A stretch of DNA of 64,000 bases. It comes from Nostoc edaphicum CCNP1411. GTDB lineage: Bacteria; Cyanobacteriota; Cyanobacteriia; Cyanobacteriales; Nostocaceae. Positions 17,147 to 26,516 of this stretch are shown in pieces. How positions within the stretch are numbered: position 1 is the stretch's first letter; each line of letters starts with the position of its first letter. The stretch spans positions 4,402,001-4,466,000 of the forward strand of contig NZ_CP054698.1 in NCBI RefSeq assembly GCF_014023275.1. Direction: 5' to 3'. Under the pieces are notes generated by a model that saw only the letters and a program-made list of their open reading frames with translations, made no database searches and was not told the origin of the DNA. The position numbers were made by a program, and so were the translations under genes.

Positions 17147-17425
17147 TTACACTGCTCTGTGTTCGTCGCAGTTTTTGATGTAACGACGTAAAACAGAGTT
17201 GATTAAGGTTTTATATTCTCCGCTTTGAGCTTGAAACCACTCTAGTATATCTGGCTCAATCTGTACCAATTGCTGTGCTTGAGGTGCGGGAACTCGGAGA
17301 GTAGCTTTCTGAAAAAAATCTTCTGTCAATGGTGGAATATCAGAGTAGTCAATTTCTTCATCGTTCATTGACTCCAATGCTGTCCAGTTAGTACGAGAGG
17401 TATTTCTCAAGTTTTTGTCGCTCAT
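17147..17425 (-). CDS. brnA: BrnA family antitoxin
   Basis: 92 aa. The segments NWTALESMNDEEIDYSDIPP, FFQKATLRVP and DILEWFQAQSGEYKTLINSV, then LRRYI, are the hallmarks of BrnA, the ribbon-helix-helix antitoxin that binds BrnT and represses its own promoter. The partner reading frame lies upstream and overlaps the start by about 38 bp (its stop is at 17388-17390), the normal brnT-brnA layout. The partner lacks its N-terminus, so this antitoxin may be an orphan acting on other loci or simply a relic. Family call strong. Confidence 0.85.
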   Translation of the reverse strand: MSDKNLRNTSRTNWTALESMNDEEIDYSDIPPLTEDFFQKATLRVPAPQAQQLVQIEPDILEWFQAQSGEYKTLINSVLRRYIKNCDEHRAV

Positions 17426-17574
17426 ACCGATTTGCCCTTCGTGCTGAAATGATCCGAATCACATTATTTTTGCGTTCTGTCCAAACTACAACGGCTACAC
17501 CGTTGCCGAGAAAACCTATACCGAACCAACGGTCTTCTCCGTAATCAAAACAATCATCTAACTCAATTTCGGGA
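17388..17574 (-). pseudogene. brnT: BrnT toxin, N-terminally truncated
   Basis: The minus-strand frame reads EIELDDCFDYGEDRWFGIGF, then LGNGVAVVVWTERKNNVIRI, then ISARRANRYERQK, to a stop at 17388. This matches the C-terminal two thirds of BrnT, a small RelE-like ribonuclease (typical core: ExRxxxxG, VVxTERxxxxRIISxRxAxxxER). The first 30 or so residues (the usual FEWDxxKxxxNxxKHG part) are absent. Instead the frame continues upstream, still open, into a tandem repeat encoding (EYPEITN)n, with no ATG, GTG or TTG before a stop at about 17850. Most likely inactive. Confidence 0.75.
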
Positions 17575-17784
17575 TACTCATTTGTTATTTCGGGGTACGC
17601 ATTTGTTATTTCGGGATACTCATTTGCTATTTCGGGGTACTCATTTGTTATTTCGGGGTACTCATTTGTTATTTCGGGGTACGCATTTGTTATTTCGGGA
17701 TACTCATTTGTTATTTCGGGATACTCATTTGTTATTTCGGGGTACTCATTTGTTATTTCGGGGTACGCAATTGCTATTTTGGCG
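17575..17784. repeat. 21-bp tandem repeat, about 10 units
   Basis: Nine near-identical 21-bp units (tactcatttgttatttcggg plus one base) and a tenth degenerate one lie head to tail. Variants differ mainly at unit positions 4 (T/G), 11 (T/C) and 21 (A/G). Because the period is a multiple of 3, the array is open in several frames: EYPEITN repeats on the minus strand in phase with the brnT remnant, and LFRGTHL-type repeats on the plus strand. A fragment (actcaatttcggga) just left of the array suggests the unit was seeded from the brnT coding sequence itself. Confidence 0.9.
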
Positions 17785-17987
17785 ATCGCATTTATTGATT
17801 TTGTGATTGCTGTTGCTGATTGTACTTATTCTCAAACAATAAATTGATATTAAAAATGAGTAAAAACACAGGCAAACTCGTAATTATTTCGTTGAACTTT
17901 TAATGAAATAAATCCACAAAACTACCCATCTCAGGCAAAAGGATACTCCACTATGTTGAAAAAGGAATTATTAAAAAAGGATGTGCT

Positions 17988-18425
17988 ATGTCTTTAAAAA
18001 CTCGTGGTTCTGCTGCTATTGAAAAAGCCCAACTTCGTCTCGCCTTGCTTAAATCTATTGATGAAAATCTAGATTTAGGACATGGGTTAACCATTGAAGC
18101 TTACAACCACCTAATCAACACTACCCGTGCTGTGCTAGAAGCTAATAATACGCTGGTTTCCAATCTGGAAGAATCGCGTAAAACAGTAACCCAGATGGAT
18201 AAAGCTCTCTCCGAAATGTCTGAACGAATGCTAAGTGGAGTTGCAACTGTCTACGGCAAAAACAGTATGGAGTATTCCAAGGCTGGCGGCTCCAATCGAA
18301 AACGAAGTAAACACTCTAGTTCAAAAGTTACTCCACTTGTAGCGGTTCTTACTACTCAACCTACTCAAGCTGCAATTGCAAATGCCTCAACTAACGGTAA
18401 TGGCACAACTCCTCTGCTGCAATAA
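17988..18425 (+). CDS. Hypothetical coiled-coil protein, 145 aa
   Basis: Helical N-terminal two thirds (AQLRLALLKSIDENLDLGHG ... LEESRKTVTQMDKALSEMSE) with heptad-like hydrophobic spacing, then a basic patch (SNRKRSKHSSSK) and a low-complexity Thr/Ala/Asn tail. No signal peptide or membrane segment. The basic patch could bind nucleic acid or a phospholipid surface. I recognise no family. A RBS-like AAAAAGGA sits upstream of the ATG. The gene is monocistronic, with repeat DNA on the left and a spacer containing a tRNA gene on the right. Confidence 0.6.
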   Translation: MSLKTRGSAAIEKAQLRLALLKSIDENLDLGHGLTIEAYNHLINTTRAVLEANNTLVSNLEESRKTVTQMDKALSEMSERMLSGVATVYGKNSMEYSKAGGSNRKRSKHSSSKVTPLVAVLTTQPTQAAIANASTNGNGTTPLLQ

Positions 18426-18708
18426 TCCACCTGGCTTGAAAATGGGAGTAGGAGTGTTAAATCACAGAATTCAATTCTATAGCTTGCTTCCCTGAAAGGG
18501 TATTCTGGCTCACTTCGACTACGCTCAGTGACCTCCTGACTCCTGAATTATGTTTTGATAATTTTTCACCAATACATATAGAAGCAAATTACTAGGTTTG
18601 ATGACAATAATTTGTCACTACGACATTAATCTATCACCGACGAGGAATAATTAGTCACTCTACACTTGATTTATGTCAAACTTGACTATTGAGCAATACT
18701 TTTATCAA
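18426..18708. other. Spacer before tRNA-Thr
   Basis: Contains a dispersed cyanobacterial repeat (ggctcacttcgactacgctc, about 18509-18535) and two related stretches (aataatttgtcacta and aataattagtcact) about 50 bp apart. No gene is recognised. Confidence 0.4.
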
Positions 18709-18780
18709 AGCCGATGATGGGATTTGAACCCACGGCCTGCTGATTACGAATCAGCTGCTCTACCACTGAGCCACATCGGC
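18709..18780 (-). tRNA. tRNA-Thr (anticodon CGU)
   Basis: Read on the minus strand, a 7-bp acceptor stem GCCGATG/CATCGGC, a D arm GCTCAGTGGTAGAGC, an anticodon arm with loop TTCGTAA (anticodon CGT, reading ACG), a 5-nt variable region and a T arm with TTCAAAT fold as a standard cloverleaf. The discriminator base is U and CCA is not encoded. A short spacer separates it from the divergent DUF3493 gene. Confidence 0.95.
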
Positions 18781-18813
18781 GTTCACAATCTAAGAGTATA
18801 ACATGATTTAGTC

Positions 18814-19107
18814 ATGATAAACCAAAATTCCAAAAATCGTCTTAACCCTAAACAATATGCCAGCCTTAAAGCAGAAATAGCCGCTCCTTATCGTGGCTTA
18901 CGACAATTTATCTATATTGCTTTCGGTGCTTCTGGCTCCATTGGCGCATTTATCTTTTTTTTCCAAGTGCTTGCCGGGCGCAATGTTGAGAGCGCTTTGC
19001 CTAGTTTAGCTCTCCAAGTAGCGATCGTTGCCCTAATGGTCTTCCTCTGGCGCTGGGAACAGCGGCGGCAACCAAGCCCCCAGTCGGGTAAAAATCCTAA
19101 TTCCTGA
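18814..19107 (+). CDS. DUF3493 family membrane protein (LPA3-like)
   Basis: 97 aa. A soluble start with LNPKQYASLKAEIAAPYRGL is followed by two transmembrane helices (about 30-51 and 62-80) and a basic C-terminus. The AEIAAPYRGLRxFIY segment marks DUF3493. The plant relative LPA3 helps photosystem II assembly, and cyanobacterial members are presumed thylakoid proteins. Length fits the cyanobacterial form. It is divergent from the tRNA gene and isolated. Family call firm; function by homology only. Confidence 0.8.
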   Translation: MINQNSKNRLNPKQYASLKAEIAAPYRGLRQFIYIAFGASGSIGAFIFFFQVLAGRNVESALPSLALQVAIVALMVFLWRWEQRRQPSPQSGKNPNS

Positions 19108-19395
19108 AGCGAGAAATTTAGCTGTTAATTTTTTACTGCTTTCCTTTTGCATATCTTTATATTCTTCAAATTTATTAATGGTGTTATGAAGATTAAAATA
19201 TCAACAGAGAAAAAATAAAAAAAATATTAGGAAATTCCAAAAAGTAAAAATTTCTGAGAAACTAGAAATCGTTGAAACGGGGTCAGCCAATATAAAGACC
19301 CTGACCATAAACCCAATAACATTCAAATGGGGTCGTCTATATTTAAAGACCCCAAGTTTTATGTTTAAAAAACCCTAAAATAAAAAATTCACATT
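19108..19395. other. Spacer with two G-rich/C-rich hairpins
   Basis: Two similar stem-loops lie in tandem. Near 19278-19305, ggggtcagcc...aagaccctgacc; near 19328-19353, ggggtcgtctatatttaaagacccc, which forms a perfect ggggtc/gacccc stem. They share the ggggtc..tata..aaagacc core, so they look like a short duplicated repeat. No gene is seen. Confidence 0.5.
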
Positions 19396-19440
19396 AATTG
19401 AAAGCGCCTGACTAACTAATTAGTAAGGCGCTTTCAATTT
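19396..19440. terminator. Bidirectional terminator between convergent genes
   Basis: A 13-bp perfect stem (aattgaaagcgcc at 19396-19408 with ggcgctttcaatt at 19427-19439) has an 18-nt loop that can pair further (actaa/ttagt). It lies between the DUF3493 gene (plus) and the SLH/DUF1565 gene (minus), with T-rich sequence on the plus side and A-rich on the other, so it could serve both. Confidence 0.75.
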
Positions 19441-19453
19441 GCTAACTAGGCAT

Positions 19454-21142
19454 TTACTGAACTGTTACCAAATAGGATGAAGGAATTGGTTGAGCACGTC
19501 CAGCATTGACGAGTGCCTGGTAAACAAAGGCAGCAACTTCGGCTCTAGTCGCCTGACGATTAGGATTAAGTTGCTTGGCTGTGGGATAGTTAATTACTAG
19601 TTGCCGTGCAGTTGCCGCAGCAACAGGAGCGATCGCATAACTAGGAATCTGGGCAGCATCGGTGTAAAAGGAAAGGACATTCTGATTACTCGCAGTTAAG
19701 CCCAAACCATTAGCCAAAGCTACTAACGCCTGCACTCTCGGAATTTGCTGCTGTGGTTTAAAAGTGCCATCAGGATAACCAGAAACAAATTGACTTTGGT
19801 AAGCAGATTGAATTGCAGCATAAGCCCAGAAATTGCTTGCTACATCCTTAAATTGAATACCTGCGCGTTTCACTGGTGGTGTTAAGGCTTTAGTGACAAT
19901 AGTGGCAAATTGAGCGCGGGTTACAGGTTCATTGGGTTTAAAGGTGCCATCAGGAAAGCCAGCAATAATATTTTGGGAGGCTAAAGCTTCGATGTAAGTT
20001 TTTGCCCAGTAATTTGCTGGCACATCCTTAAAGGCAACAGGCCCTCCAGGTGGATCAACACTTGCCGCAACAAAATCTACTGAGCCAAAAATCTTTTTCT
20101 GATCGATATCGTTGCCAACAGCAAGAATTGTACTGGTTTTGGTGGCGTTGTTCACATCATAACGAGTGTTATTGCGAATAAGATTGCCACCAGGATTTTC
20201 GTTGGTGCCAAGATCGGGTAGAGCGCTGACAGTTGCAACTAAGCCATCTCGCTTATTGTTCTGAATGACATTCTTACGCAATACAGGCTTTGCTGACTCT
20301 GAGATAAAAAGACCGTCTTGATTTTCGACAATTTGATTTTCCACAACTAGGGGTGTGGAAGTGCCACCGATCGCTAGACCAAAACCAGTATCCTGAAATA
20401 AGTTACTCCGAATTTCTCCTTGAGCAGCTCTAGCAATTGAAATTCCATTGCCTTTGTTTTGCACAAAGAGGTTACCTTCGATTTTGGGATTGCCTGTACC
20501 TGTGACAAAAACACCCTCTCTAACACTGTTAGTAAAAGTACTGTTTTTGATAATGGGATTAGTTGACTCCACCCACACCGCTGTACCCCGGCTATTTGGG
20601 TTGGTGACGCTGACACCAGCGATCGTGGCATCTTGCTCGGCAAGGATGGTAATGTCCTGTCTGGCAAAGGTGCGACTAGTGTAGAAACCTCCACCTGTAA
20701 TTAATATTGCCTGACCTTTAGTAGCTTCATCACCCCGCAGCGTCACGCCTGGTTTAAGCAACAGTGGGAAGGTTTCGCCACTTTCTTGGTTATAGTTCCC
20801 AGGTGCTAGTTGAATAACTGCACCTGGTTGAGCTTGACTCAGAGCGAAACTGATGCTCCTGTAGGGTGCTGCTGAGGTTGCGCCAGCACCAGCACTATCT
20901 GCACCAGTTGCGGGATTAACGTAAATCACTGCGGCTGTTGCAGGAGCTTGCGCTGTGAGAGTTGGAGCAATACCTTCTTGAGTAGCACCAGCATTAACTT
21001 CACCAGGTAGTAGTATTGACCCGCCGGAAACAACTAGCAAAGCCGTTAGTCCAGCTCCTACGCGCAAAGTATATCTGAGATGACTGCTAGAAAGAAGGCG
21101 AAAATTTTTCGCTAGAGAAATGTGAAAACCCCGGTATTTCAT
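19454..21142 (-). CDS. Secreted DUF1565 beta-helix protein with SLH repeats
   Basis: 562 aa. The signal peptide ends near GEVNAGA. Residues about 70-350 contain a DUF1565-type start (VIYVNPATGADSAG ... FALSQAQPGAVIQLAPGNYN) leading into right-handed parallel beta-helix repeats (NPIIKNSTFTNSVREGVFVTG, GNPKIEGNLFVQNKGNGISI). Three SLH domains end the protein (FKDVPANYWAKTYIEALASQ, FKDVASNFWAYAAIQSAYQS, and a diverged third with NRQATRAEVAAFVYQAL). This fits a surface protein anchored through SLH motifs with a carbohydrate-interacting helix; no lyase or hydrolase residues can be assigned. Monocistronic. Confidence 0.85.
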   Translation of the reverse strand: MKYRGFHISLAKNFRLLSSSHLRYTLRVGAGLTALLVVSGGSILLPGEVNAGATQEGIAPTLTAQAPATAAVIYVNPATGADSAGAGATSAAPYRSISFALSQAQPGAVIQLAPGNYNQESGETFPLLLKPGVTLRGDEATKGQAILITGGGFYTSRTFARQDITILAEQDATIAGVSVTNPNSRGTAVWVESTNPIIKNSTFTNSVREGVFVTGTGNPKIEGNLFVQNKGNGISIARAAQGEIRSNLFQDTGFGLAIGGTSTPLVVENQIVENQDGLFISESAKPVLRKNVIQNNKRDGLVATVSALPDLGTNENPGGNLIRNNTRYDVNNATKTSTILAVGNDIDQKKIFGSVDFVAASVDPPGGPVAFKDVPANYWAKTYIEALASQNIIAGFPDGTFKPNEPVTRAQFATIVTKALTPPVKRAGIQFKDVASNFWAYAAIQSAYQSQFVSGYPDGTFKPQQQIPRVQALVALANGLGLTASNQNVLSFYTDAAQIPSYAIAPVAAATARQLVINYPTAKQLNPNRQATRAEVAAFVYQALVNAGRAQPIPSSYLVTVQ

Positions 21143-21759
21143 TTTTTCCGTCTGTGATGTGCTGAATTATGGTGTGTCGAACAAGATTGAAGGTAGCAGC
21201 CTTGTAGCTGCTGTAAAATCTATGCAAAACTATACTGGATGATTAGCGCTGATTCAGCTAAATTCCTTAGATAGATCACAGAACTTATACATTAGTTATA
21301 TTCTTTTATTCAGAAAATTCTACTAGTACACTGTAGCCGAAGTTTGCCTACCCTTAACAATTTGCTTGAGCAAATTATTAAGGGTAGACCCCAAACCTTG
21401 TTAATTGAACTTGAGTTCGATGAACCTCTGCCTCCCAGTCTGCCTCTGGGAAACGGAAAGGGAGGAGCAAGAAAAATTCCGCTTTTTGCTCCCCTCTGGG
21501 CGTCGGAGAGGGGCTGGGGGAGAGGTCAAATAAGACTTGTCGAACTCACGTTAATTGAGATGATAGATAGATTTTCGCCAAGCTCTACAGAGGCTTTCGG
21601 GATGAAGTGATGTTCTATCAACAAGTCTCTTGTTGCCTTGTCTAAGCGCTCATCCTGCCTTGGCTGATTTATTTCTTGTATTTCCTAAAGTTAGATGCTG
21701 CAAATAATATTGCTGGAATATCATCACAATAAAAGCAAATCTGTGAGAAATAGGGAGAA
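21143..21759. other. 617-bp repeat-rich spacer
   Basis: A plus-strand frame of 88 codons (21344-21610) runs mainly through repeat DNA (gagaggggctgggggagagg type) and I do not regard it as a gene. The hairpin at 21348-21387 is described separately. The remainder contains the promoters of the genes on both sides. No RNA gene is visible. Confidence 0.45.
21320..21387. repeat. Dispersed repeat ending in a 40-bp hairpin
   Basis: ctaccctta (21348-21356) pairs with taagggtag (21379-21387), and inside them aatttgc/gcaaatt pair around TTGA. The reverse complement of the whole block aligns well with 43741-43795 (ttgcttgagcaacttgtt, then gcaaacttccgccactgta), so both are copies of one dispersed repeat in opposite orientations. 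Confidence 0.65.
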
Positions 21760-22296
21760 ATGCACTTTAATTTTTTGGGGCTGCGTCGCATTTTAGTTTT
21801 AGTAGGCACTACCTGTCTTCTCTTTTTGTCCACTCCTGCCTTTGCTGCGGAACAAATAGTGCTGAAGTATGGCGTCTTCCGTGAATCACTTTCTGTAGAG
21901 GAACTATCCACCTTTGCCCAAACTGGTCAACTCTCACGTTCATTAAGAGTCAATTTAGCTTTGGCGCGACAAGATCCCAAAGCTACTCGTCAGTATTTAA
22001 CGGAGCCAGTGAAGATAAACCCTGTTTTTCTAGATAGAGTGCTAAATAGTCAGATTGGTAATATTTTTTTGGATAAAATTAGTCAAGTTATTTATACACC
22101 GTCTCGGAGAGCAGACCGACAGGCTTTACGAGCCGCATTGGTACTTTCTGCGAGTCAAGACGGGCAAGTGTCGCTGATTGAAATTATTAAGAATTATCCC
22201 ACAAATGAAGTTGAAGTTGATGGCAATCGCTTGGAGAGTGCATACCGTCAACTCCGTCGCTTGCAAACAAGCCTACAAGATTTACTTAATTTTTAG
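21760..22296 (+). CDS. Secreted DUF1400 domain protein
   Basis: 178 aa. The signal peptide ends in TPAFAAEQ. The mature part matches DUF1400 (EQIVLKYGVFRESLSVEELS, then a helix-rich region with YTPSRRADRQALRAALVLSA). DUF1400 normally precedes an alpha/beta hydrolase domain in cyanobacterial proteins; here it stands alone, ending after LRRLQTSLQDLL. Without the hydrolase part it cannot be catalytic; a binding or regulatory role is possible. Its stop overlaps by 4 bp the end of the convergent small gene at 22293. Confidence 0.75.
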   Translation: MHFNFLGLRRILVLVGTTCLLFLSTPAFAAEQIVLKYGVFRESLSVEELSTFAQTGQLSRSLRVNLALARQDPKATRQYLTEPVKINPVFLDRVLNSQIGNIFLDKISQVIYTPSRRADRQALRAALVLSASQDGQVSLIEIIKNYPTNEVEVDGNRLESAYRQLRRLQTSLQDLLNF

Positions 22297-22490
22297 TATG
22301 CTAAAGTTTCTAAAGTTTCCCTTAAATACCGCTGTACCTGCTGTTCCAAGCGAATTCCTTGTAATTGAGCATCGCGTTCTAGTTGCCAGCGTTGAAAACC
22401 GGAACTAGTGGAGATCGCGCATTTGAGGCTATACCAAATTTCAGTATCAGCAGAAAATTGGCGATCGCTAGAAGCTGGAATTTGAGCCAT
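22293..22490 (-). CDS. Small conserved-looking protein, 65 aa
   Basis: MAQIPASSDRQF..., a hydrophilic protein with the segment SSGFQRWQLERDAQLQGIRL and the end QQVQRYLRETLETLAY. The pattern of an aromatic/basic core followed by a long helix is typical of small cyanobacterial conserved hypotheticals, and it looks familiar from Nostoc genomes, though I cannot name a family. Convergent with the DUF1400 gene, sharing 4 bp at the stops. No signal peptide. Function unknown. Confidence 0.6.
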   Translation of the reverse strand: MAQIPASSDRQFSADTEIWYSLKCAISTSSGFQRWQLERDAQLQGIRLEQQVQRYLRETLETLAY

Positions 22491-22625
22491 AGTTTCTCAT
22501 TCCTTTATTTTAACTTCAACGGTAACTGGGTATTGGGAATAGGGCATGGGGCATTGATTATTAATTCTTCTCCCCCTGCTCCTCACTTGTAGCCCTTTAA
22601 AGTGAAATAATTACTTTTGGGGCTG

Positions 22626-23246
22626 CTATGAATCTGTATTAATCCTAAACAAGGATTGCAACAATCGGGGGACGATTTGATTAACCCGTACACCTAAAAT
22701 TGTGAAATCCTGCTTAATCTTTTCTAAAGATAATGGCTCTATGCCAGCGAATTCTGTGTCATTAGTCACTAAAACTCGCATTACACTCACAGGTATTTGT
22801 AAAAATAGATTGCTGCCTAAAAAAGCTAATCCCGCAAGCAGTAGTGCTAGGCTGCGCCATTGTGGGAGAAATTTCGCTGAATTTGCTACTAATGGGGCAA
22901 TTTGGTAAAGATGCCACAGCACCCAAACCGACAATACTGCTGCCACTAATGCCAAGATACGATTTAACTTTGTATTAATTAAACAGAGAATTTTTCGCTG
23001 CCGCTCAGTCAGATTTTCTGGCTTTAGGGCTATTCCTAAAAGAGCAAATATATAAAAAGGTCGACGCAACTGCATCCATAGCAAAGGGAGAATACCAATG
23101 GCGGCAACTAAAAATAGCTCCATCCAGACTGGTAAAAACGGCTCACCTACAGACAAGAACAATAAGCAGAGTAATAAAAAAATAGGCAACGTCGCCAATC
23201 CAGCGACATGAATCCACAAAATAGGTTCAGAGCGAAATGAATGCAT
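22626..23246 (-). CDS. Low-complexity-tail membrane protein
   Basis: 206 aa with about five hydrophobic helices (12-33, 38-57, 63-75, 95-115, 130-150) and an amphipathic C-terminal tail. The start MHSFRSEPILWIHVAGLATL is characteristic of the family annotated as low-complexity tail membrane protein, which in cyanobacteria follows infB, as here. A short spacer of inverted taactcctaactcc-type repeats (23259-23340) separates it from infB. No activity is known; predicted in the plasma or thylakoid membrane. Confidence 0.75.
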   Translation of the reverse strand: MHSFRSEPILWIHVAGLATLPIFLLLCLLFLSVGEPFLPVWMELFLVAAIGILPLLWMQLRRPFYIFALLGIALKPENLTERQRKILCLINTKLNRILALVAAVLSVWVLWHLYQIAPLVANSAKFLPQWRSLALLLAGLAFLGSNLFLQIPVSVMRVLVTNDTEFAGIEPLSLEKIKQDFTILGVRVNQIVPRLLQSLFRINTDS

Positions 23247-23258
23247 ATTATAAAAAGT

Positions 23259-23342
23259 TGTGAGTTAAGAGTTAGGAGTTAGGAATTAGCAGCCTTTAAC
23301 TCCTAACTCCTAATTTATCACTCCTAACTTCTAACCATTTTA
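23259..23342. repeat. Inverted array of 7-bp repeats (AGTTAGG / CCTAACT)
   Basis: Units gagttaagagttaggagtta on one side and ttaactcctaactcctaatt on the other form a long imperfect hairpin in the spacer between infB and the membrane protein. The same unit recurs at 54846-54906. Such heptameric repeats are common in Nostocales; here the fold could act as an attenuator or RNA-processing site. Confidence 0.6.
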
Positions 23343-23351
23343 CCCTTAACA

Positions 23352-26300
23352 CTATCTCGTTAAGGTGAGAGTGCGGCGCTTCGTAACCATCTGATAGGAT
23401 TCGATGATGTCACCTTCAACCCAATCATTGAATTTATCCATGCCGACACCGCATTCATAACCGGCGTTGACCTCACGGGCATCTTCTTTCATCCGTTTTA
23501 GGGAGTCAAGGACGCCTTCAAAGATCACCTTACCGTTGCGTCGCACCCTGACTTTGCAGTTGCGAACTAGTTTGCCAGATTGAACGTAGCAACCGGCAAC
23601 AGCACCGCGACCGACTGGGAAGACGGCCCGGACTTCGGTTTGACCCAAGGGTTCTTCCACCAACTCTGGTTCCAAAAGACCTTCCAAGGCATCTTGGATA
23701 TCTTCTAGGAGTTTGTAGATGACGTTGTATTCCCGGACATCTACACCTGCTTCATCGGCGGCTTGTCTGGCGCCACTAGCGAAGGTGGTGTTGAAGCCAA
23801 TAATTACAGCGTTACTGGCAGCTGCTAAGTCGATATCTGTCTCGGTGATTTCCCCAGCAGTAGCCAACAGCATCCGAATTTGGACTTCGTTTTGCGGGAT
23901 TTGCTTGAGCGCTCCCACAATGGCTTCCACTGAACCTTGTACGTCTCCCTTCAAGATTAAGTTGAGTTCTTTCAACTCGCCTTCTTGTGCTTGAGCTGAG
24001 AGAGTTGTTAAGGTAACACGACCCTGTAACAGGCGGGATAGGCGTTGTCTGTCTGCGCGATCGCTAGCGAGTGCTCTGGCTTCTTTTTCGTTCTGGAAGA
24101 CCTCGAACTCGTCGCCTGCTGCTGGCACATCACTTAAACCTAGTACCTCGACAGCAAAGGAAGGAGAAGCAATGTCTACTCTCTTGCCTCTGTCATCCAC
24201 CATTGCCCTCACTTTACCGAAAGCCGAGCCAGCTACCAAGATATCTCCCACATGCAGGGTGCCATTCTGAATTAGCAGGGTAGCAACTGCTCCCTTGGCT
24301 TTGTCCAGATGTGCTTCAATAACAGTTCCTTTGGCGGTACGGTCTGGGTTGGCAGATAGTTCTCCAACCTCTGCTACCAGCAGAATCATCTCTAAGAGCG
24401 TATCCAGGTTTTCACCCCTGATGGCACTCACGGGAACCATAATCGTCTCACCACCCCAGTCTTCTGAGGTCAGACCATACTGGGTCAGTTCTTGTTTAAC
24501 GCGTTCTGGCTGTGCCCCTTCTTTATCAATTTTGTTGATTGCAACAACAATTGGCACTCCCGCAGCTTGGGCGTGGCTAATAGCTTCAATAGTTTGCGGA
24601 CGCACACCATCATCAGCAGCCACGACCAATACGGCAATGTCTGTTACCCGCGCTCCTCGGGCCCGCATAGCTGTAAATGCTTCGTGACCAGGAGTATCTA
24701 GGAAGACTATCTGCTGCGGTTTACCCTCATGTTCCACATCCACATGGTATGCACCAATGTGTTGAGTGATACCACCAGCTTCGCCAGCAGCCACTTTTGT
24801 TTTGCGGATTGAGTCGAGCAGGGTTGTTTTACCGTGGTCTACGTGACCCATAATTGTCACGACAGGCGGACGGCGGTGGAGATATTCTAGGTCTTCTGCG
24901 CCGACCATTTCTGTAATTTTCCGAGCTTCTGCTTCTCGCTCGGCGGTTTCGACTTCTATTTCTAGTTCTTTTCCTACCAGGGTAATTGTGGGAATATCCA
25001 GATTTTGGGTGATACTCACCGCCATGCCTTTGAGGAACAGGATTTTGACAATCTCTGTATCAGGGACAGCTAAAACGTCAGACAGTTCTTGCACAGTCAA
25101 CGGCCCTGTGATCGTCACTTTTTCGGGGCGATCGCGCTTGGTTTCAGCTTCTTGGCGACGGTTTTGATGATGGTCGCGGCCAGAACCAGACTTGGAACCA
25201 GATTTAGAACCAGGCTTTCTCGCTCTTGCAGTTGGGGCGCTAGCAAGGGTTGCACCTGGCATCTGTACAGGTCGAGTCGCTTTAGGTTTGGGAGGACGAG
25301 CGATGGAAAGGCTAACTTGGACTGTGGCTGGTGAATCTATATCGTCATCATCTAGCAAATCTTCTTCAAACTCATCATCAAGTATGGGTTTGATCCGCTT
25401 GCCTTTGACGCCGGCTTTAGCCTTCTCTTTAACTTCGTCAATTATTTCCTCTTCTACCCACTTTTTGCCGCCTTTGGTCGGGCGAGGCGGACTTGGGCGT
25501 TTCAAATCGAGGAGATCAGGTGTGACTGGTTCATCACCAGAACCTTGAGATTTACCCGCTATTCCTGACATCTGTCTGGGTGGAGTAGCGATGGGCATTG
25601 CGGCTGCTACACCTTCACCTGGGCGGGCTGGTCTGGGTCGTTGCCCTTCTCCCAATTGTGATGGTGCAGATGGTCTATTGCCCCTCTGCTCTGGTCTGGT
25701 GGGTGAAGGAGTAGGACGACTTGTTCTTTGTGGTGCACCTGGTGGAGACTGGTCAGTTGGTAGTTTAGCAACTCTCGGCTTAATTTGCTCGCGATCGCCG
25801 CCTTCCACTGGTCGCAGCCGTTGGTCGCGCTTAAGGATTGGTTTATCTGCCTGAGAGACTGGCTCATCTGCTACCTGGGCTTCTTCTGCCGCAGGTCTGG
25901 CTGGAGGAGCAACTAGTTGTGGTTTGATCGGTTTTTCTGATTTCGGTCTGGGTGGAACTATTTTTTCCGGTTTTTGGGATGCTATTTTTTCCGGTGCCTG
26001 ATTTGGATTAGGCGTTTGTTCCAAGTCAGCGATCGTGGGTTGCTCTTGAGTCTCAGATTGAGTCCGGGGTACAGGTCGAGTTGGTACCGTCGGCTTCATG
26101 GGTGAGACCGGTGTAGCGAAAGGCCGTGGAGGAGAGGGAGGATTAGCTTCAGACAAGGCAGCTTGGGTATTGGTAGCAAGTGACGCCTCTGGGGCGTTGG
26201 AAGTAGTATTTCTCAATATTTTGGGTTTGCGTATTTCCAAAATTTGCTGTTTGTGGGGTGCAGCAGGTCGGTTACGTCCGCCGTTGGGTGGTGAATTTGG

Positions 26301-26516
26301 CTTATGGCTGGTTGTACCTAGTTCCTTTTTGGCTGACACATTCGTAGCTGCAAGCTTTTCTGCTGCCGCCCGGATGTTTTCTGCCTCGGATTCTGAAATC
26401 GTGCTGCTATGGCTTTTGACCGAGATGCTGAGCTGCTCGCAAATTGCTAATAGCTCTTTGTTATCCAAATTCAATTCCTTTGATAATTCATAGATTCTAA
26501 CTTTGCCGTTGTTCAT
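23352..26516 (-). CDS. infB: Translation initiation factor IF-2
   Basis: 1054 aa, the long cyanobacterial form. The N-terminal IF2_N module ([20 protein letters not shown]) precedes a 450-residue Pro/Arg/Lys-rich disordered region. The GTPase domain follows with G1 [13 protein letters not shown]3 DTPGHE and G4 NKID, then domains II-IV ending in TLTR. IF-2 delivers initiator fMet-tRNA to the 30S subunit. Gene order rimP-nusA-ylxR-infB is the conserved bacterial operon. The spacer to ylxR is unusually long (about 480 bp), so infB may have its own promoter or a long leader. Confidence 0.98.
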   Translation of the reverse strand: MNNGKVRIYELSKELNLDNKELLAICEQLSISVKSHSSTISESEAENIRAAAEKLAATNVSAKKELGTTSHKPNSPPNGGRNRPAAPHKQQILEIRKPKILRNTTSNAPEASLATNTQAALSEANPPSPPRPFATPVSPMKPTVPTRPVPRTQSETQEQPTIADLEQTPNPNQAPEKIASQKPEKIVPPRPKSEKPIKPQLVAPPARPAAEEAQVADEPVSQADKPILKRDQRLRPVEGGDREQIKPRVAKLPTDQSPPGAPQRTSRPTPSPTRPEQRGNRPSAPSQLGEGQRPRPARPGEGVAAAMPIATPPRQMSGIAGKSQGSGDEPVTPDLLDLKRPSPPRPTKGGKKWVEEEIIDEVKEKAKAGVKGKRIKPILDDEFEEDLLDDDDIDSPATVQVSLSIARPPKPKATRPVQMPGATLASAPTARARKPGSKSGSKSGSGRDHHQNRRQEAETKRDRPEKVTITGPLTVQELSDVLAVPDTEIVKILFLKGMAVSITQNLDIPTITLVGKELEIEVETAEREAEARKITEMVGAEDLEYLHRRPPVVTIMGHVDHGKTTLLDSIRKTKVAAGEAGGITQHIGAYHVDVEHEGKPQQIVFLDTPGHEAFTAMRARGARVTDIAVLVVAADDGVRPQTIEAISHAQAAGVPIVVAINKIDKEGAQPERVKQELTQYGLTSEDWGGETIMVPVSAIRGENLDTLLEMILLVAEVGELSANPDRTAKGTVIEAHLDKAKGAVATLLIQNGTLHVGDILVAGSAFGKVRAMVDDRGKRVDIASPSFAVEVLGLSDVPAAGDEFEVFQNEKEARALASDRADRQRLSRLLQGRVTLTTLSAQAQEGELKELNLILKGDVQGSVEAIVGALKQIPQNEVQIRMLLATAGEITETDIDLAAASNAVIIGFNTTFASGARQAADEAGVDVREYNVIYKLLEDIQDALEGLLEPELVEEPLGQTEVRAVFPVGRGAVAGCYVQSGKLVRNCKVRVRRNGKVIFEGVLDSLKRMKEDAREVNAGYECGVGMDKFNDWVEGDIIESYQMVTKRRTLTLTR

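Noticed and set aside
17582..17806. Plus-strand frame of LFRGTHL repeats
   Set aside because: It is a product of the 21-bp tandem array on the strand opposite the brnT remnant; no RBS, no family.
21344..21610. 88-codon ORF
   Set aside because: Mostly repeat DNA including a hairpin and a gagaggggctgggg-type repeat; composition is unlike a protein.
25089..25854. Plus-strand ORFs opposite infB
   Set aside because: Antisense frames kept open by the Pro/Arg-rich disordered region of IF-2.
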